From Phocaeicola vulgatus ATCC 8482 (lineage in GTDB: Bacteria; Bacteroidota; Bacteroidia; Bacteroidales; Bacteroidaceae), in NCBI RefSeq assembly GCF_000012825.1, contig NC_009614.1:2356001-2420000 (forward strand): DNA of 64,000 nucleotides, in the 5' to 3' direction. Below the pieces are notes generated by a model. That model saw only the letters and a program-made list of their open reading frames with translations. It was not told where the DNA came from and did not search any database. The position numbers were made by a program, and so were the translations under genes. Of this stretch, positions 46,171 through 56,022 are shown in pieces. How positions within the stretch are numbered: the stretch's first letter is position 1; every line of letters starts with the position of its first letter.

Positions 46171-46206
46171 AGAAGGTGTGTCAAAATGCACACCTTCTGT
46201 TTTTTA
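46171..46206 (+). terminator. Hairpin at the left IS end, likely terminator
   Basis: AGAAGGTGTG (46171-46180) pairs perfectly with 46189-46198 and is followed by a T run. It would block transcription entering the IS from cassette 3. Confidence 0.7.
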
Positions 46207-46210
46207 CGCA

Positions 46211-46274
46211 CAAAGCCCCGACTTTCACAAGCTGGGGCTTTGTTATTACCTAAAGATTTTGTATCTTTAGGTAA
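46211..46274 (+). promoter_or_regulatory. Two perfect hairpins upstream of the transposase start
   Basis: CAAAGCCCC (46211-46219) pairs with 46234-46242. TTACCTAAAGAT (46246-46257) pairs with 46263-46274. The second stem ends 13 bp before the ATG. Such stems commonly shield IS transposases from outside transcription or hide the ribosome site. Confidence 0.65.
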
Positions 46275-46287
46275 TAAGAATTTCACT

Positions 46288-47943
46288 ATGACAAAGATAC
46301 ATTTTCGTTCTTACAATCCCAACCAAACCGTTCTTTTTCCTCAAAGAATTGATGAGGATATTGCAGAAAACGATCCGGTGCGCATGGTTGACGCCCTGGT
46401 TGAGGGCTTGAATCTTGAAAGTTTCAGAAAGCTGTATAAGGAATGCGGGCGCAGCCCTTACCACCCCAGGATGATGCTCAAGGTCATTCTGTATGCCTAT
46501 ATGAACAACATCTACTCCTGCCGGAAAATTGAAAAGCTCCTTCACCGTGACATCCATTATATCTGGCTGGCCGGATATGAGAAACCGGATTTCATTACCA
46601 TCAACCGTTTCCGCAACCGGGTGAAGAATGAAATCAACGAGGTGTTTACCCAAACCGTACTCCTTCTCTCTTCCAAAGGCTTCATCAGCTTGAATGTGGA
46701 ATACATTGACGGGACAAAGATTGAGTCCAAAGCCAATAAGTATACTTTCGTCTGGCGGAAAACGGTTGAGCGGAACCGTGAACGCCTGATGAAGAAGATA
46801 CATATCCTGCTAGGGCAGATAGACAATGTCATCGCCCAGGAGAACTCATCGGAAAGCAATGAGGAGATTGAGTTCACTCCGGCCATGCTGACTGAAATGG
46901 CAGGAGAATTGCGTCAAGCACTCGAACAGGTTCCTGAACCCTCCACGAAAGAGGAAAAGACTGCGTTGAAAAAGAAACGCAAACAGCTGAAGGAGTTGGA
47001 AGAGCACAGGGACAAGCTACAGGAATACGACAACCGTCTGGACACGCTGCAGGACAGGAATTCCTATTCCAAAACGGACAATGACGCTACTTTCATGAGA
47101 ATGAAGGAGGATGCCATGCGCAACGGACAGACGAAGCCCGGTTACAACCTTCAAATCGGCACCGAAAATCAGTTCATCACCGATTTTGCACTCTTCCCGA
47201 ACCCTACGGATACACTGACCCTGATTCCTTTCCTGCAATCTTTTTCAAACAGGTATGACCGGATGGCCCATACGGTGGTTGCTGATTCCGGCTATGGCTC
47301 CGAAGAGAATTACCGCTTCATGTCCGAAAACGGCATGGAAGCCTACGTAAAGTACAACTATTTCCACATGGAGCAGCGGCCGAGATTCAAACCGGACCCG
47401 TTCAAGGCCGAAAACTTCTACTACAATGAAGAACATGACTTCTGCATCTGCCCTACGGGGCAAAGGATGCGGAGGATAGGCACCAGGAATGTGAAAACCG
47501 CATCCGGATATGTCAACGAAAATGCACGGTACAGAGCTGTCAGGTGTGAAGGATGTCCCCTGCGATGCCGCTGTTTTAAAGCAAAAGGAAACAGGACGAT
47601 AGAACTGAATCATAGGCTTAGACAATACAAGCGGAGAGCCAAAGAACTGCTCTGCTCTGAGAAAGGACTGAAACACAGAGGGCAGAGATGCATAGAACCG
47701 GAAGCCGTGTTCGGACAAATTAAAAACAATATGAACTACAAACGTTTCCGACATTTTGGAAAGGACAAGGTCTTCATGGACTTTGCCTTCCTAGCCATTG
47801 CCTTCAATATAAAAAAGATGTGTGCAAAACTGACAAAAAAGGGTATGAACTGGCTGATTAGACTGTTTTATGAGCTTACAACTGCTGTTTTTAGATGCTG
47901 GGAACACATAAATCAAAGAAATCTTCAAAAGATCGCAGCTTAA
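46288..47943 (+). CDS. IS1182-family transposase
   Basis: The 551-residue DDE transposase begins MTKIHFRSYNPNQ, followed by the typical DUF772-like N-terminus (HPRMMLKVILYAY; RKIEKLLHRDIHYIWLAG) and a DDE_Tnp_1_6 catalytic region (YIDGTKIESKANKYTFVWR; VVADSGYGSEEN). A cysteine cluster (CEGCPLRCRCFKAKGN) lies near the C-terminus. It appears intact. An in-frame ATG at 46186 lies inside the inverted repeat and upstream of the hairpins, so the ATG at 46288 is preferred. Confidence 0.92.
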   Translation: MTKIHFRSYNPNQTVLFPQRIDEDIAENDPVRMVDALVEGLNLESFRKLYKECGRSPYHPRMMLKVILYAYMNNIYSCRKIEKLLHRDIHYIWLAGYEKPDFITINRFRNRVKNEINEVFTQTVLLLSSKGFISLNVEYIDGTKIESKANKYTFVWRKTVERNRERLMKKIHILLGQIDNVIAQENSSESNEEIEFTPAMLTEMAGELRQALEQVPEPSTKEEKTALKKKRKQLKELEEHRDKLQEYDNRLDTLQDRNSYSKTDNDATFMRMKEDAMRNGQTKPGYNLQIGTENQFITDFALFPNPTDTLTLIPFLQSFSNRYDRMAHTVVADSGYGSEENYRFMSENGMEAYVKYNYFHMEQRPRFKPDPFKAENFYYNEEHDFCICPTGQRMRRIGTRNVKTASGYVNENARYRAVRCEGCPLRCRCFKAKGNRTIELNHRLRQYKRRAKELLCSEKGLKHRGQRCIEPEAVFGQIKNNMNYKRFRHFGKDKVFMDFAFLAIAFNIKKMCAKLTKKGMNWLIRLFYELTTAVFRCWEHINQRNLQKIAA

Positions 47944-48011
47944 AGAAAGTGAACAGATTTGTATAGTGATGAACAAAAAAAGAGGTGCATCGTGCATTAC
48001 GACACACCTCC

Positions 48012-48383
48012 TTTATAATTATAGCTACAATTATATTTCACTATAAAGTTTAAAGAAATACCTTTGATAGTGTCTTTTTCATGATAATAAAAAGCTTTTC
48101 TTACAATTAGTTTTTGTTTCAAGCATTCGTTTTATTCCAGTAATAAATATTGTGATATGACTATTGTAATGTTTATTTGATTAAAATAAAATGGAATTTC
48201 ATTTCATAAATAAATAGAACAATGGCAAATTTAGCGAATTTATATAAATTGGTTTACTTATTTCAGTAGAATAAAGGTAGAAAATTATTTTTTTTATACT
48301 TCTCAAACAATTTATATAGTAGAAAAGCAGGCAAAGCGAAGAAATACTTTTGTGTTGATTGTCAGTTCTTTACATAAATAATT
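48012..48383. other. Intergenic region upstream of core 4
   Basis: No gene. It holds the arm-like motif and a block (48261-48383) that is nearly identical to 52960-53082 upstream of core 5, with four differences in 123 bp. An isolated TACTTTTG (48345-48352) resembles a -7 element but has no -33 partner. Confidence 0.6.
48264..48287 (+). promoter_or_regulatory. Arm-like paired GTAGAA motif upstream of core 4
   Basis: CAGTAGAATAAAGGTAGAAA: two GTAGAA hexamers, 11-bp period, 97 bp before core 4. Confidence 0.5.
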
Positions 48384-48422
48384 AGTTCCGCAAAGACTTT
48401 GGTAGTTTCCTTTATCGGAATG
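48384..48422 (+). promoter_or_regulatory. Recombination core 4 (39 bp)
   Basis: The first 39 bases match core 1 exactly; similarity ends after ATCGGAATG, where this cassette reads AAG. The right border of the required site therefore lies at or before core position 39. Confidence 0.88.
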
Positions 48423-51332
48423 AAGAGTCAAGAATTGGATGTCAAGTCTAATTTACATATTAGTTTGAAACCCGATACTGAAACTCTTGATGAAGTTGTG
48501 GTGGTTGCGTATGGTGCTGCTAAGAAAAATTCATTAACAGGTTCGGTAGCTACTGTGAAATCGGATGCTTTAGAGAAAGTCCCAACTGCTTCTTTTGAGA
48601 AAGCGTTACAAGGATTATCCGCAGGCGTACAAGTAGAAAGTCAATCAGGTCAACCTGGTTCAGTAAGCCAAGTACGTATCCGCGGTATTGGGTCTATGTC
48701 CGCATCCAGCCAGCCTTTGTATGTTATTGATGGCGTTCCTGTTTCATCAAAGAATATATCAAAAGTCGCAGATGAAGATAGTTATGGAACTTCTGTAAAT
48801 CCATTATCCAATTTGAATCCTAATGACATAGAATCCATATCGGTTCTGAAAGATGCGTCTGCCGCTTCATTATATGGTTCGCGTGCTGCTAACGGGGTTG
48901 TCATGATAACTACAAAGCAAGGTGCTTCCGGACAAGCAAAGATCGAATTTAAAGCTCAAGTAAGTTCTTCACATTTACCTTCCAATGGCTATGATTTAAT
49001 GAGTTCTACAGAACATTATAAGACTTGTTACAAAGGATTCTATACTCAAAACATAAGCGACGGAATGACTTCCGAAGCAGCTAGTATTGCAGCTAATGCA
49101 TCTGTACAAGATATGTATAAAGCCAATCCTTTTAATATGGCTAATCCTTTTACTGGAGAGGGTATTTTGGCAAGTGGTGCAAAAGCTATGATAAATACAG
49201 ACTATTTAGACGAACTGTTTAAGACAGCAACTACCCAGCAATATGATTTAAGCATCAGTGGTGGTAGTGACAAATCTAAATATTTTATATCTTTGGGATA
49301 TATGGACCAAGATGGTTTGGCCGTTGGTTCGGATTTATCACGTTATTCTGCCCGCATTAATGTCAGCAGTAAAATTAAGCCTTGGGCAGAAATCGGTGTA
49401 ACATCCACAATGTCAGTCAATGAGCAAAACACCCCTCCGGGCGGTGGAGGTGGTTCATCACCTTTAACCAATGCTTTTTTTGTCCCTAATGCTATCTCGC
49501 TCTATAAATTGGATAATGATTTTAATAAAATCTATGATGAAAAAGGCAATCCTGTTTATAACTATGTGAACCCTGTGTTCAATGACATGAACACACTGGC
49601 TTTTTCGAAAATGGATATCTACAATACTAAAACGCATCGGGCATTAATTAGTCCATTTATTGATTTGAATATTTTCGGTGTACATTGGCGTAACAGTTTC
49701 TCTTATGACTATACCAATATGGATGAAATGCGTTGGTATAATCCAGAACATGGTAATGGTGCGGCAGTAGATGGACGATTAAGCAAATATGCTATTAGTG
49801 ACATCACATCCACATTTACCAGTACGTTGAATTATGCTTTTTCTTTGTTTAATGATCATCATATTGGTTTGCTGGCCGGTTATGAAGCATATAAGAACAC
49901 TTATTCCATGCTTCATGCCCATGCTACAGGCTTTTCTAATAGTGAAATGATTGAATTAAGTATGGCCTCTACTCCTTATGAAACTAAATCAAAGAAAGAT
50001 CACGAGCGTATGCAATCATTTTTCGGGCGCATAAACTATGATTATTTAAACAAATACTTTCTTTCATTCAGTATTCGTACCGATGGCTCCTCACGGTTTG
50101 CACCTGGACATCGTTGGGGAACGTTCTGGTCTATCGGTGGCAACTGGCGTATCAGTGAAGAGAATTTTTTTAAAGGTATTGAATGGGTTGATGATTTAAA
50201 ATTACGTGCCAGTTATGGAACTTCAGGTAACAAACAATCTGATTATTTGTATGGCTTCCAAGGCTTATATGATACAGGAAACAATTACAATGGTCAAAAT
50301 GGCATTACACACTTGCAAATTCCTAATGATGAATTATCATGGGAAAAGTCTAAAAATTTTAATGTAGGTATTGATTTTGGAATATTTGGATGTTTGAATG
50401 GTAGTATTGAATATTACAATAAAACTTCAGATGCCTTATTACTTGAAAAACCATTGGCGCCCTCAACCGGATTTGAAAATGCTATATCAAACCTAGGTGG
50501 TATGCGTAATCAAGGTATAGAAATTGATTTGCATTCAACAAATATCAATACGAAAGATTTCACTTGGACAACGGACTTTAATATTGCTTTTAACAATAAT
50601 AAAATAACATCTTATCCTCAAAAAGAAGAAGTGGTTGGCACCAAAATTCGGACTGTAGGCTATAGTATCTATGAATTCTATATGCAAGAATGGGCTGGTG
50701 TAGACCCCGTTAATGGAGACCCACTGTGGTATATGGATGTAACTGATGATAAAGGCAACCCTACAGGAGAACGTACCACAACCAATACATACTCTAAAGC
50801 TACAAAATATAAATTAGGGTCTGCACTTCCTTCAGCAACCGGAGGTTTGACTAATACTGTTTCATGGAAAGGTGTAGATTTCTCATTCATGTTTACTTAC
50901 GGATTTGGAGGTAAGATATATGATGTATATGAGGAAAATTTATTAAATGATGGAAATAAGACTGGATATCAGTTGATAACAGAACAAGCAGATAGTTGGA
51001 CACCGGAAAACACAAATGCTTCCAATCCAAAATTTATTCCAAATAATTCCAATACTTCTAATGGAAGATCAAGTCGTTATCTACATAATGCAGATTTCAT
51101 TAAGTTAAAGAATATCAGTTTAGGTTATTCACTACCCAAATCACTGATCAAAAAAAATCTATTACAGAATGTACGTATCTATGTCAGTGCAGACAACTTG
51201 ATAACTTGGAATTTGGATAAAAAATTCAAAAGTTATGATGTAGAATTAGGTGGTGTTGATGGTTTGCTTGATGGAGGCGGTACAGTTCCATTGGCGAGAA
51301 CATTTACTGCGGGAATTAATCTAACTTTCTAA
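48384..51332 (+). CDS. Silent SusC-like receptor lacking its N-terminus (cassette 4)
   Basis: The frame from the core codes 982 residues (1049 after fusion) and ends TAGINLTF. Plug motifs YVIDGVPVSSKNI and VLKDASAASLYGSRAANGV are present. It is the most divergent at the junction: residues after SFIGM read KSQELDVKSNL where others have ATQEV or ASQEV. A glycine-rich PPGGGGGSS loop in the barrel is unusual. No start codon, RBS, signal peptide or complete promoter. Confidence 0.88.
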   Translation, partial: SSAKTLVVSFIGMKSQELDVKSNLHISLKPDTETLDEVVVVAYGAAKKNSLTGSVATVKSDALEKVPTASFEKALQGLSAGVQVESQSGQPGSVSQVRIRGIGSMSASSQPLYVIDGVPVSSKNISKVADEDSYGTSVNPLSNLNPNDIESISVLKDASAASLYGSRAANGVVMITTKQGASGQAKIEFKAQVSSSHLPSNGYDLMSSTEHYKTCYKGFYTQNISDGMTSEAASIAANASVQDMYKANPFNMANPFTGEGILASGAKAMINTDYLDELFKTATTQQYDLSISGGSDKSKYFISLGYMDQDGLAVGSDLSRYSARINVSSKIKPWAEIGVTSTMSVNEQNTPPGGGGGSSPLTNAFFVPNAISLYKLDNDFNKIYDEKGNPVYNYVNPVFNDMNTLAFSKMDIYNTKTHRALISPFIDLNIFGVHWRNSFSYDYTNMDEMRWYNPEHGNGAAVDGRLSKYAISDITSTFTSTLNYAFSLFNDHHIGLLAGYEAYKNTYSMLHAHATGFSNSEMIELSMASTPYETKSKKDHERMQSFFGRINYDYLNKYFLSFSIRTDGSSRFAPGHRWGTFWSIGGNWRISEENFFKGIEWVDDLKLRASYGTSGNKQSDYLYGFQGLYDTGNNYNGQNGITHLQIPNDELSWEKSKNFNVGIDFGIFGCLNGSIEYYNKTSDALLLEKPLAPSTGFENAISNLGGMRNQGIEIDLHSTNINTKDFTWTTDFNIAFNNNKITSYPQKEEVVGTKIRTVGYSIYEFYMQEWAGVDPVNGDPLWYMDVTDDKGNPTGERTTTNTYSKATKYKLGSALPSATGGLTNTVSWKGVDFSFMFTYGFGGKIYDVYEENLLNDGNKTGYQLITEQADSWTPENTNASNPKFIPNNSNTSNGRSSRYLHNADFIKLKNISLGYSLPKSLIKKNLLQNVRIYVSADNLITWNLDKKFKSYDVELGGVDGLLDGGGTVPLARTFTAGINLTF

Positions 51333-51350
51333 CTTATAAACCAGATATAT

Positions 51351-52829
51351 ATGAAAAAAATATCCTATATTTTTGCTTCTATACTGTTGACTGCTTCATT
51401 AAGCGGCTGCAATGATTTTTTGGATGTAACTCCTTCTGACCAGTATTCAGATGCAAGTGTTTTCACTAGTACTGAAGGAGCACAGCAGGTGTTAATTGGT
51501 GCTTATGACTGGTTTACTAATGGCCATTACGCTCATTATACCAATCAATATATTTTCTTTATGCCTGATGTGATGGCTGATGATGCAATGGTAAACAGTA
51601 CAGGTAACTATAATCGTTTTGTTTCACCTTATCAATACTCTATTACTCCAAGCAGTACTTATTCTGTGGATCCTTGGATTGGTTGCTATAGCTTAATTGA
51701 TAACTGTAATGCTATTTTAGATAATTTAGAAACATTACCGGAAAGTAGTGAACGTAATCGTATTGAAGGAGAGTCTTTGGCATTGCGTACCTATGCATAT
51801 CACTATTTGATTAGAATGTATGCAAAACCTGTTAATAAATATCCTGATAATCCAGGAGTTATTCTTCGTTTAACATCTTCAACTACAGACATACCTCGCT
51901 CTACGGTAAAAGATTGCTATGTTCAAATGGTGAATGATATTGAAAAGGCTTGTACTTTATTGACAGGTACATCCTCTTCTTCAAAATGTTACATAACAGA
52001 ACAGGCAGCTCATGGAATTGCTGCTAGAATTTATTTAGACTTAGGCGATTACACTAATGGAACGTCACATGCAAACAAAGCTTTATCAGAAATTACATTG
52101 ATGTCAAAAGCTGATTATAAAAACAAGTTCTGTGAAAATAACACTGAAACAATATGGTATTTTACATGTACCTCTACTGACAAGCAATCATTCTTATCGT
52201 TGCCAGCATTTTGGTACTATTGTGACCAAGATTCTACTTATGTAAAAGACGGGTACAGTTCTCTAGGTGTTGCAAAAGAGTTGATTGATATTTTTGATGA
52301 TACAGATATCCGTAAAACTTTATTTGTAAAGATAGATGGCAAATATTACAAACGCAATGGCAGCTATGTCACATGCAAAATTAACAGCCGGAAGAATGAC
52401 GATAGCGATGGAACAAAAGGATCTGGTACAGTAGCTTTTGCTGAAGGTGATTATAATATGATGCGTGGTTCTGAAATGTATTTAATTATAGCTGAACTAG
52501 CCGCTGATAATAATCATGAAGATGAAGCCTTAGCTGCTTTGAATAAAGTGAGGGAAGCACGCGGTATAAGTGCATATTCAGGCACAGGTGATGTTTTAAA
52601 AACAGAGATACAGAATGAACGTCGTCGTGAACTTTTTGCTGAAGGTCACCGTTTATTTGATCTTAAGCGCAGAGATTTACCAATGGACCGTTCAAATTTA
52701 ACATTGGATTGGAGCAGAGTCGGATTGATTCCTGCCGGTTCAGACAAATTAGAAATGCCCATACCTCAAAATGAAATTGATGCGAACGGTGCGTTAACAA
52801 TAGCAGACCAGAATCCTGCATATAAATAA
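51351..52829 (+). CDS. SusD-like lipoprotein (cassette 4)
   Basis: The 492-residue RagB/SusD protein has a lipobox at C20 (SLSGC). It differs from the cassette 2, 3, 5 and 6 SusD proteins and is closer to the more common SusD type, with ALNKVREARGISAYSG and RRRELFAEGHRLFDLKRR near the C-terminus. It is 18 bp after susC and followed by a terminator at 52866-52908. Confidence 0.92.
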   Translation: MKKISYIFASILLTASLSGCNDFLDVTPSDQYSDASVFTSTEGAQQVLIGAYDWFTNGHYAHYTNQYIFFMPDVMADDAMVNSTGNYNRFVSPYQYSITPSSTYSVDPWIGCYSLIDNCNAILDNLETLPESSERNRIEGESLALRTYAYHYLIRMYAKPVNKYPDNPGVILRLTSSTTDIPRSTVKDCYVQMVNDIEKACTLLTGTSSSSKCYITEQAAHGIAARIYLDLGDYTNGTSHANKALSEITLMSKADYKNKFCENNTETIWYFTCTSTDKQSFLSLPAFWYYCDQDSTYVKDGYSSLGVAKELIDIFDDTDIRKTLFVKIDGKYYKRNGSYVTCKINSRKNDDSDGTKGSGTVAFAEGDYNMMRGSEMYLIIAELAADNNHEDEALAALNKVREARGISAYSGTGDVLKTEIQNERRRELFAEGHRLFDLKRRDLPMDRSNLTLDWSRVGLIPAGSDKLEMPIPQNEIDANGALTIADQNPAYK

Positions 52830-52865
52830 CTAATATACAGCAAATATTGTTATTCGGTACTAAGG

Positions 52866-52912
52866 AAAGAACTGATATTTTCATTTAAATTGAGAATATC
52901 AGTTCTTTTATA
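52866..52912 (+). terminator. Terminator of cassette 4
   Basis: AAAGAACTGATATT (52866-52879) is perfectly complementary to 52895-52908 and is followed by TTA-rich sequence. Confidence 0.75.
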
Positions 52913-52962
52913 ATATATAGTCAAAATATATTTAAAACAAAAATGAAGTAAACACTTTATTT

Positions 52963-52986
52963 CAGTAGAATAAAGGTAGAAAATTA
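52963..52986 (+). promoter_or_regulatory. Arm-like paired GTAGAA motif upstream of core 5
   Basis: CAGTAGAATAAAGGTAGAAA, identical to the motif before core 4, 97 bp before core 5. Confidence 0.5.
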
Positions 52987-53082
52987 TTTCTTTTATACTT
53001 CTCAAACAATTTATATAGCAGAAAAGCAGGTAAAGCGAAGAAATACTTTTGTGTTGATTGTCAGTTATTTACATAAATAATT

Positions 53083-53124
53083 AGTTCCGCAAAGACTTTG
53101 GTAGTTTCCTTTATCGGGATGGCT
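53083..53124 (+). promoter_or_regulatory. Recombination core 5
   Basis: 41 of 42 bases match core 1; G replaces A at 53118 (core position 36). Confidence 0.88.
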
Positions 53125-56010
53125 AGTCAAGAGGTTTCTATCAAACAGAATGTTAGCATCATTTTAAAATCTGATACAGAGATGCTTGACGATGTAGTGG
53201 TTGTTGCTTATGGTACTGCGAAAAAGTCATCTTTTACAGGATCAGCGACTGCTGTTAGTGGAGAAAAAATAGCAAAAATGCAGGTTTCTTCAGTATCTAA
53301 AGCCTTGGAAGGTGCAGCAGCAGGTGTACAAGTAATCAATACCAGTGGGCAGCCTGGAGAAAATGCTAAAATAAGAATCCGTGGTATTGGCTCTTTTAGC
53401 GCATCATCGGCTCCTTTATACGTAGTTGATGGTATGCCTTATGACGAAGAGTCGGTTAATGCATTAAATCCTGCCGATATTGAAAGTATGTCTATATTAA
53501 AAGATGCTGCATCTGCAGCCCTTTATGGCTCACGTGCAGCAAATGGTGTTGTGATGATTACTACTAAAAAAGGTATGGTAGATAAATCCAAAGTTACTCT
53601 TGATGCACGCTGGGGAGTAAATACTCGTGGTGTTCCAGAATATGATATCATGAAAGATCAAAGAGAATACGTACTAACAGCCTGGAATACTTTAAAAAAT
53701 CAATCTACAGGTGCAGAAGCTTCCGAAGAATTAATAGGTAGCATTGGATACAATCCATTCATCGGCGTAGCTAATAATGCCATGGTTTCAGCAGATGGCG
53801 TAGTTAGTTCTGCGGCTCTACGCCATAATGACGATTGGGCTGATGCCGCATTACATAATGGTATGCGTCAGGAATATAATTTGAGTCTGCAAGGTGGTAA
53901 CGCTAAGACAACTCATTTTTTATCATTGGGATATTTGAAAGATGAAGGAATCTTAAGACATACTGACTTTGAACGTATTTCAGCACGTGCCAATATTAAT
54001 CATACTGTAAATAAGTTTATTGATATCAATGGTAATTTGGCTTACGCAAGAGCGGAAAAAAATGCAGGCCAGTCACAAAATGCTAGTTTGTCTAATTACT
54101 CTAATGCTTTTATGTTCACTCAGCAAATCGCTCCTATTTATCCTGTATATGCGTATGACGAAAACGGAAATCGCATATATGACGAAGAAGGCAACACTGT
54201 TTATGATTTTGGTGATGGTACATACAGTACACGTATGGGCGGTTTCAGTAATCAAAATGTTGCAGCTAATTCTGGGTTGGATGTGCATCAGACTTTGAAT
54301 GACAATTTTAATGGCCGTGGTACTATTAACATTAATATTATTGATGGTTTAAAAGCGACTGCTAACATTGGTTATGATTTAATGAATCAAATCCGTACAG
54401 ATCACATGAATCAGTTATATGGGGATGCTGCTAATGTGAATGGTCGTACTTATAAATATAATCAACGTATTGAATCGTTTACAGCAAATCAACTTTTAAC
54501 CTATAGTAAAGCATTTGGTCATCATAATATTGACATAATGGCTGGTCACGAATCTTATTCATATACACTGAAATATCAGTATGCTCATAAATACAATTTT
54601 TATACTATTGGAAATCCTGAGTTCAACAATGCCATAACTATGAGTGATATGAATTCATATACACAAGAACATAGTATGGAAAGTTTCTTTGGTCGTGTAA
54701 ACTATGATTTTGATAACAAATATTATCTATCTGCAAGTATTCGTTCAGATGAATCTTCCAAATTCCATCCTGATCACCGCCGTGGTACTTTTTGGTCTGT
54801 CGGAGGTTCTTGGAGATTAACACAGGAAGAGTTTTTGAAAGATGTGGAATGGTTGTCTAATCTTAAACTAAAAGCAAGTTATGGAACACAAGGTAATGAT
54901 GGAATTCTTGATATAAATGGTTATGTAGTCTATCAACCATATCTGAAGCAATATTCTGTAACCAATAATAACGGAGATTTCTCTGTAGTCGAAACTTATC
55001 GTGGAAATAAAGATTTGACTTGGGAAAAAAGCAAAAATTTAAATATCGGTTTGGAAGCTGCTTTTCTTAATAACCGTTTGAAACTAGAAACTGAATATTT
55101 CTTGAAGAAGACTTCGGATATGTTGTACAATATGCCTTATCCTATTTCTTCTGGAATTTCTTACGTTCCAATGAACCTGTTGGATATGCAGAATAAGGGG
55201 ATTGAATTTACTATTTCTGCCACCCCAATTCAAACAAAAGATTTTATATGGAATTTATCTTTTAACGGTACACATTATAGCAACAAGATTTTGAATCTTC
55301 CAGAAGACAAAAGAGAGAATGGAATTATTCATGGTACTGCTTCTTTGTTCCGCTTAATGGAAGGAGGGTCTATTTATGATCTTTATACCTATGAATACGC
55401 AGGTGTTAATCCAGAAACAGGAGCAGCACAATGGTATATGGATGAGAAAGATGCTAATGGCAAAGTGACTGGAAGGACCGTAACCGAAGACTATACTCAG
55501 GCAAGCAAATATGAATTAGGTTCTACTTTGCCCGATTTCCAAGGAGGTTTTTCAACTGATTTTGCATACAAAGGAATCGATCTTTCTATAGCTACAAACT
55601 TTCAAATTGGTGGAAAGATATATGACAGCATGTATTCTTCTTTCATGCATGCGGGAAGCAATATTGGCAGTAACTGGCACAAGGATATCTTGAATGCTTG
55701 GACTCCGGAAAATAAAAATACAAATGTGCCTATAATGGATGGTGCACAAAATAGTAATAGCCAATCTTCACGTTTCTTGATAAATGCATCATTCTTTAAC
55801 ATCCGTAACATTTCATTAGGATATACTTTTCCGAAAGAATGGATGAAAGCAATATCAGCAAGCAGTGCACGTATTTACGTATCTGCCGATAATGTAGCTT
55901 TATTCTCTAAACGTAAAGGTATGGACCCACGCCAATATGCTTATGGATATTCGGCTGCTAATTATTCTGCGATTCGTACTTTATCATTCGGCATTAATTT
56001 GAACTTTTAA
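53083..56010 (+). CDS. Silent SusC-like receptor lacking its N-terminus (cassette 5)
   Basis: The frame from the core codes 975 residues (1042 after fusion) and ends SFGINLNF. Plug motifs YVVDGMPYDEESV and ILKDAASAALYGSRAANGV are present. The first roughly 53 bases after the core equal those of cassette 2, then the genes diverge sharply, which suggests past exchange. No start codon, signal peptide or complete promoter. Confidence 0.88.
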   Translation, partial: SSAKTLVVSFIGMASQEVSIKQNVSIILKSDTEMLDDVVVVAYGTAKKSSFTGSATAVSGEKIAKMQVSSVSKALEGAAAGVQVINTSGQPGENAKIRIRGIGSFSASSAPLYVVDGMPYDEESVNALNPADIESMSILKDAASAALYGSRAANGVVMITTKKGMVDKSKVTLDARWGVNTRGVPEYDIMKDQREYVLTAWNTLKNQSTGAEASEELIGSIGYNPFIGVANNAMVSADGVVSSAALRHNDDWADAALHNGMRQEYNLSLQGGNAKTTHFLSLGYLKDEGILRHTDFERISARANINHTVNKFIDINGNLAYARAEKNAGQSQNASLSNYSNAFMFTQQIAPIYPVYAYDENGNRIYDEEGNTVYDFGDGTYSTRMGGFSNQNVAANSGLDVHQTLNDNFNGRGTININIIDGLKATANIGYDLMNQIRTDHMNQLYGDAANVNGRTYKYNQRIESFTANQLLTYSKAFGHHNIDIMAGHESYSYTLKYQYAHKYNFYTIGNPEFNNAITMSDMNSYTQEHSMESFFGRVNYDFDNKYYLSASIRSDESSKFHPDHRRGTFWSVGGSWRLTQEEFLKDVEWLSNLKLKASYGTQGNDGILDINGYVVYQPYLKQYSVTNNNGDFSVVETYRGNKDLTWEKSKNLNIGLEAAFLNNRLKLETEYFLKKTSDMLYNMPYPISSGISYVPMNLLDMQNKGIEFTISATPIQTKDFIWNLSFNGTHYSNKILNLPEDKRENGIIHGTASLFRLMEGGSIYDLYTYEYAGVNPETGAAQWYMDEKDANGKVTGRTVTEDYTQASKYELGSTLPDFQGGFSTDFAYKGIDLSIATNFQIGGKIYDSMYSSFMHAGSNIGSNWHKDILNAWTPENKNTNVPIMDGAQNSNSQSSRFLINASFFNIRNISLGYTFPKEWMKAISASSARIYVSADNVALFSKRKGMDPRQYAYGYSAANYSAIRTLSFGINLNF

Positions 56011-56022
56011 AAGAATAGAATT

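Larger units (their letters stand above)
46172..48011 (+). mobile_element. IS1182-family insertion sequence
   Basis: The ends are imperfect inverted repeats: GAAGGTGTGTCAAAATGCAC (46172-46191) and, on the other strand, GGAGGTGTGTCGTAATGCAC (47992-48011), 17 of 20 matching. The symmetry may continue outward into TATAAA on both sides. No clear target duplication is seen. It lies between cassette 3 susD and the arm motif of cassette 4, leaving all cassette genes intact. Its base composition is richer in G+C than the surrounding cassettes. Confidence 0.85.

Noticed and set aside
46186..46287. Transposase start at the first ATG
   Set aside because: This ATG is in the terminal inverted repeat and precedes two hairpins; family homology starts at 46288.
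48345..48352. Promoter driving silent cassette 4 (and TACTTTTG at 53044-53051 for cassette 5)
   Set aside because: The -7 match has no -33 TTTG at 18-20 bp and there is no start codon for susC downstream.
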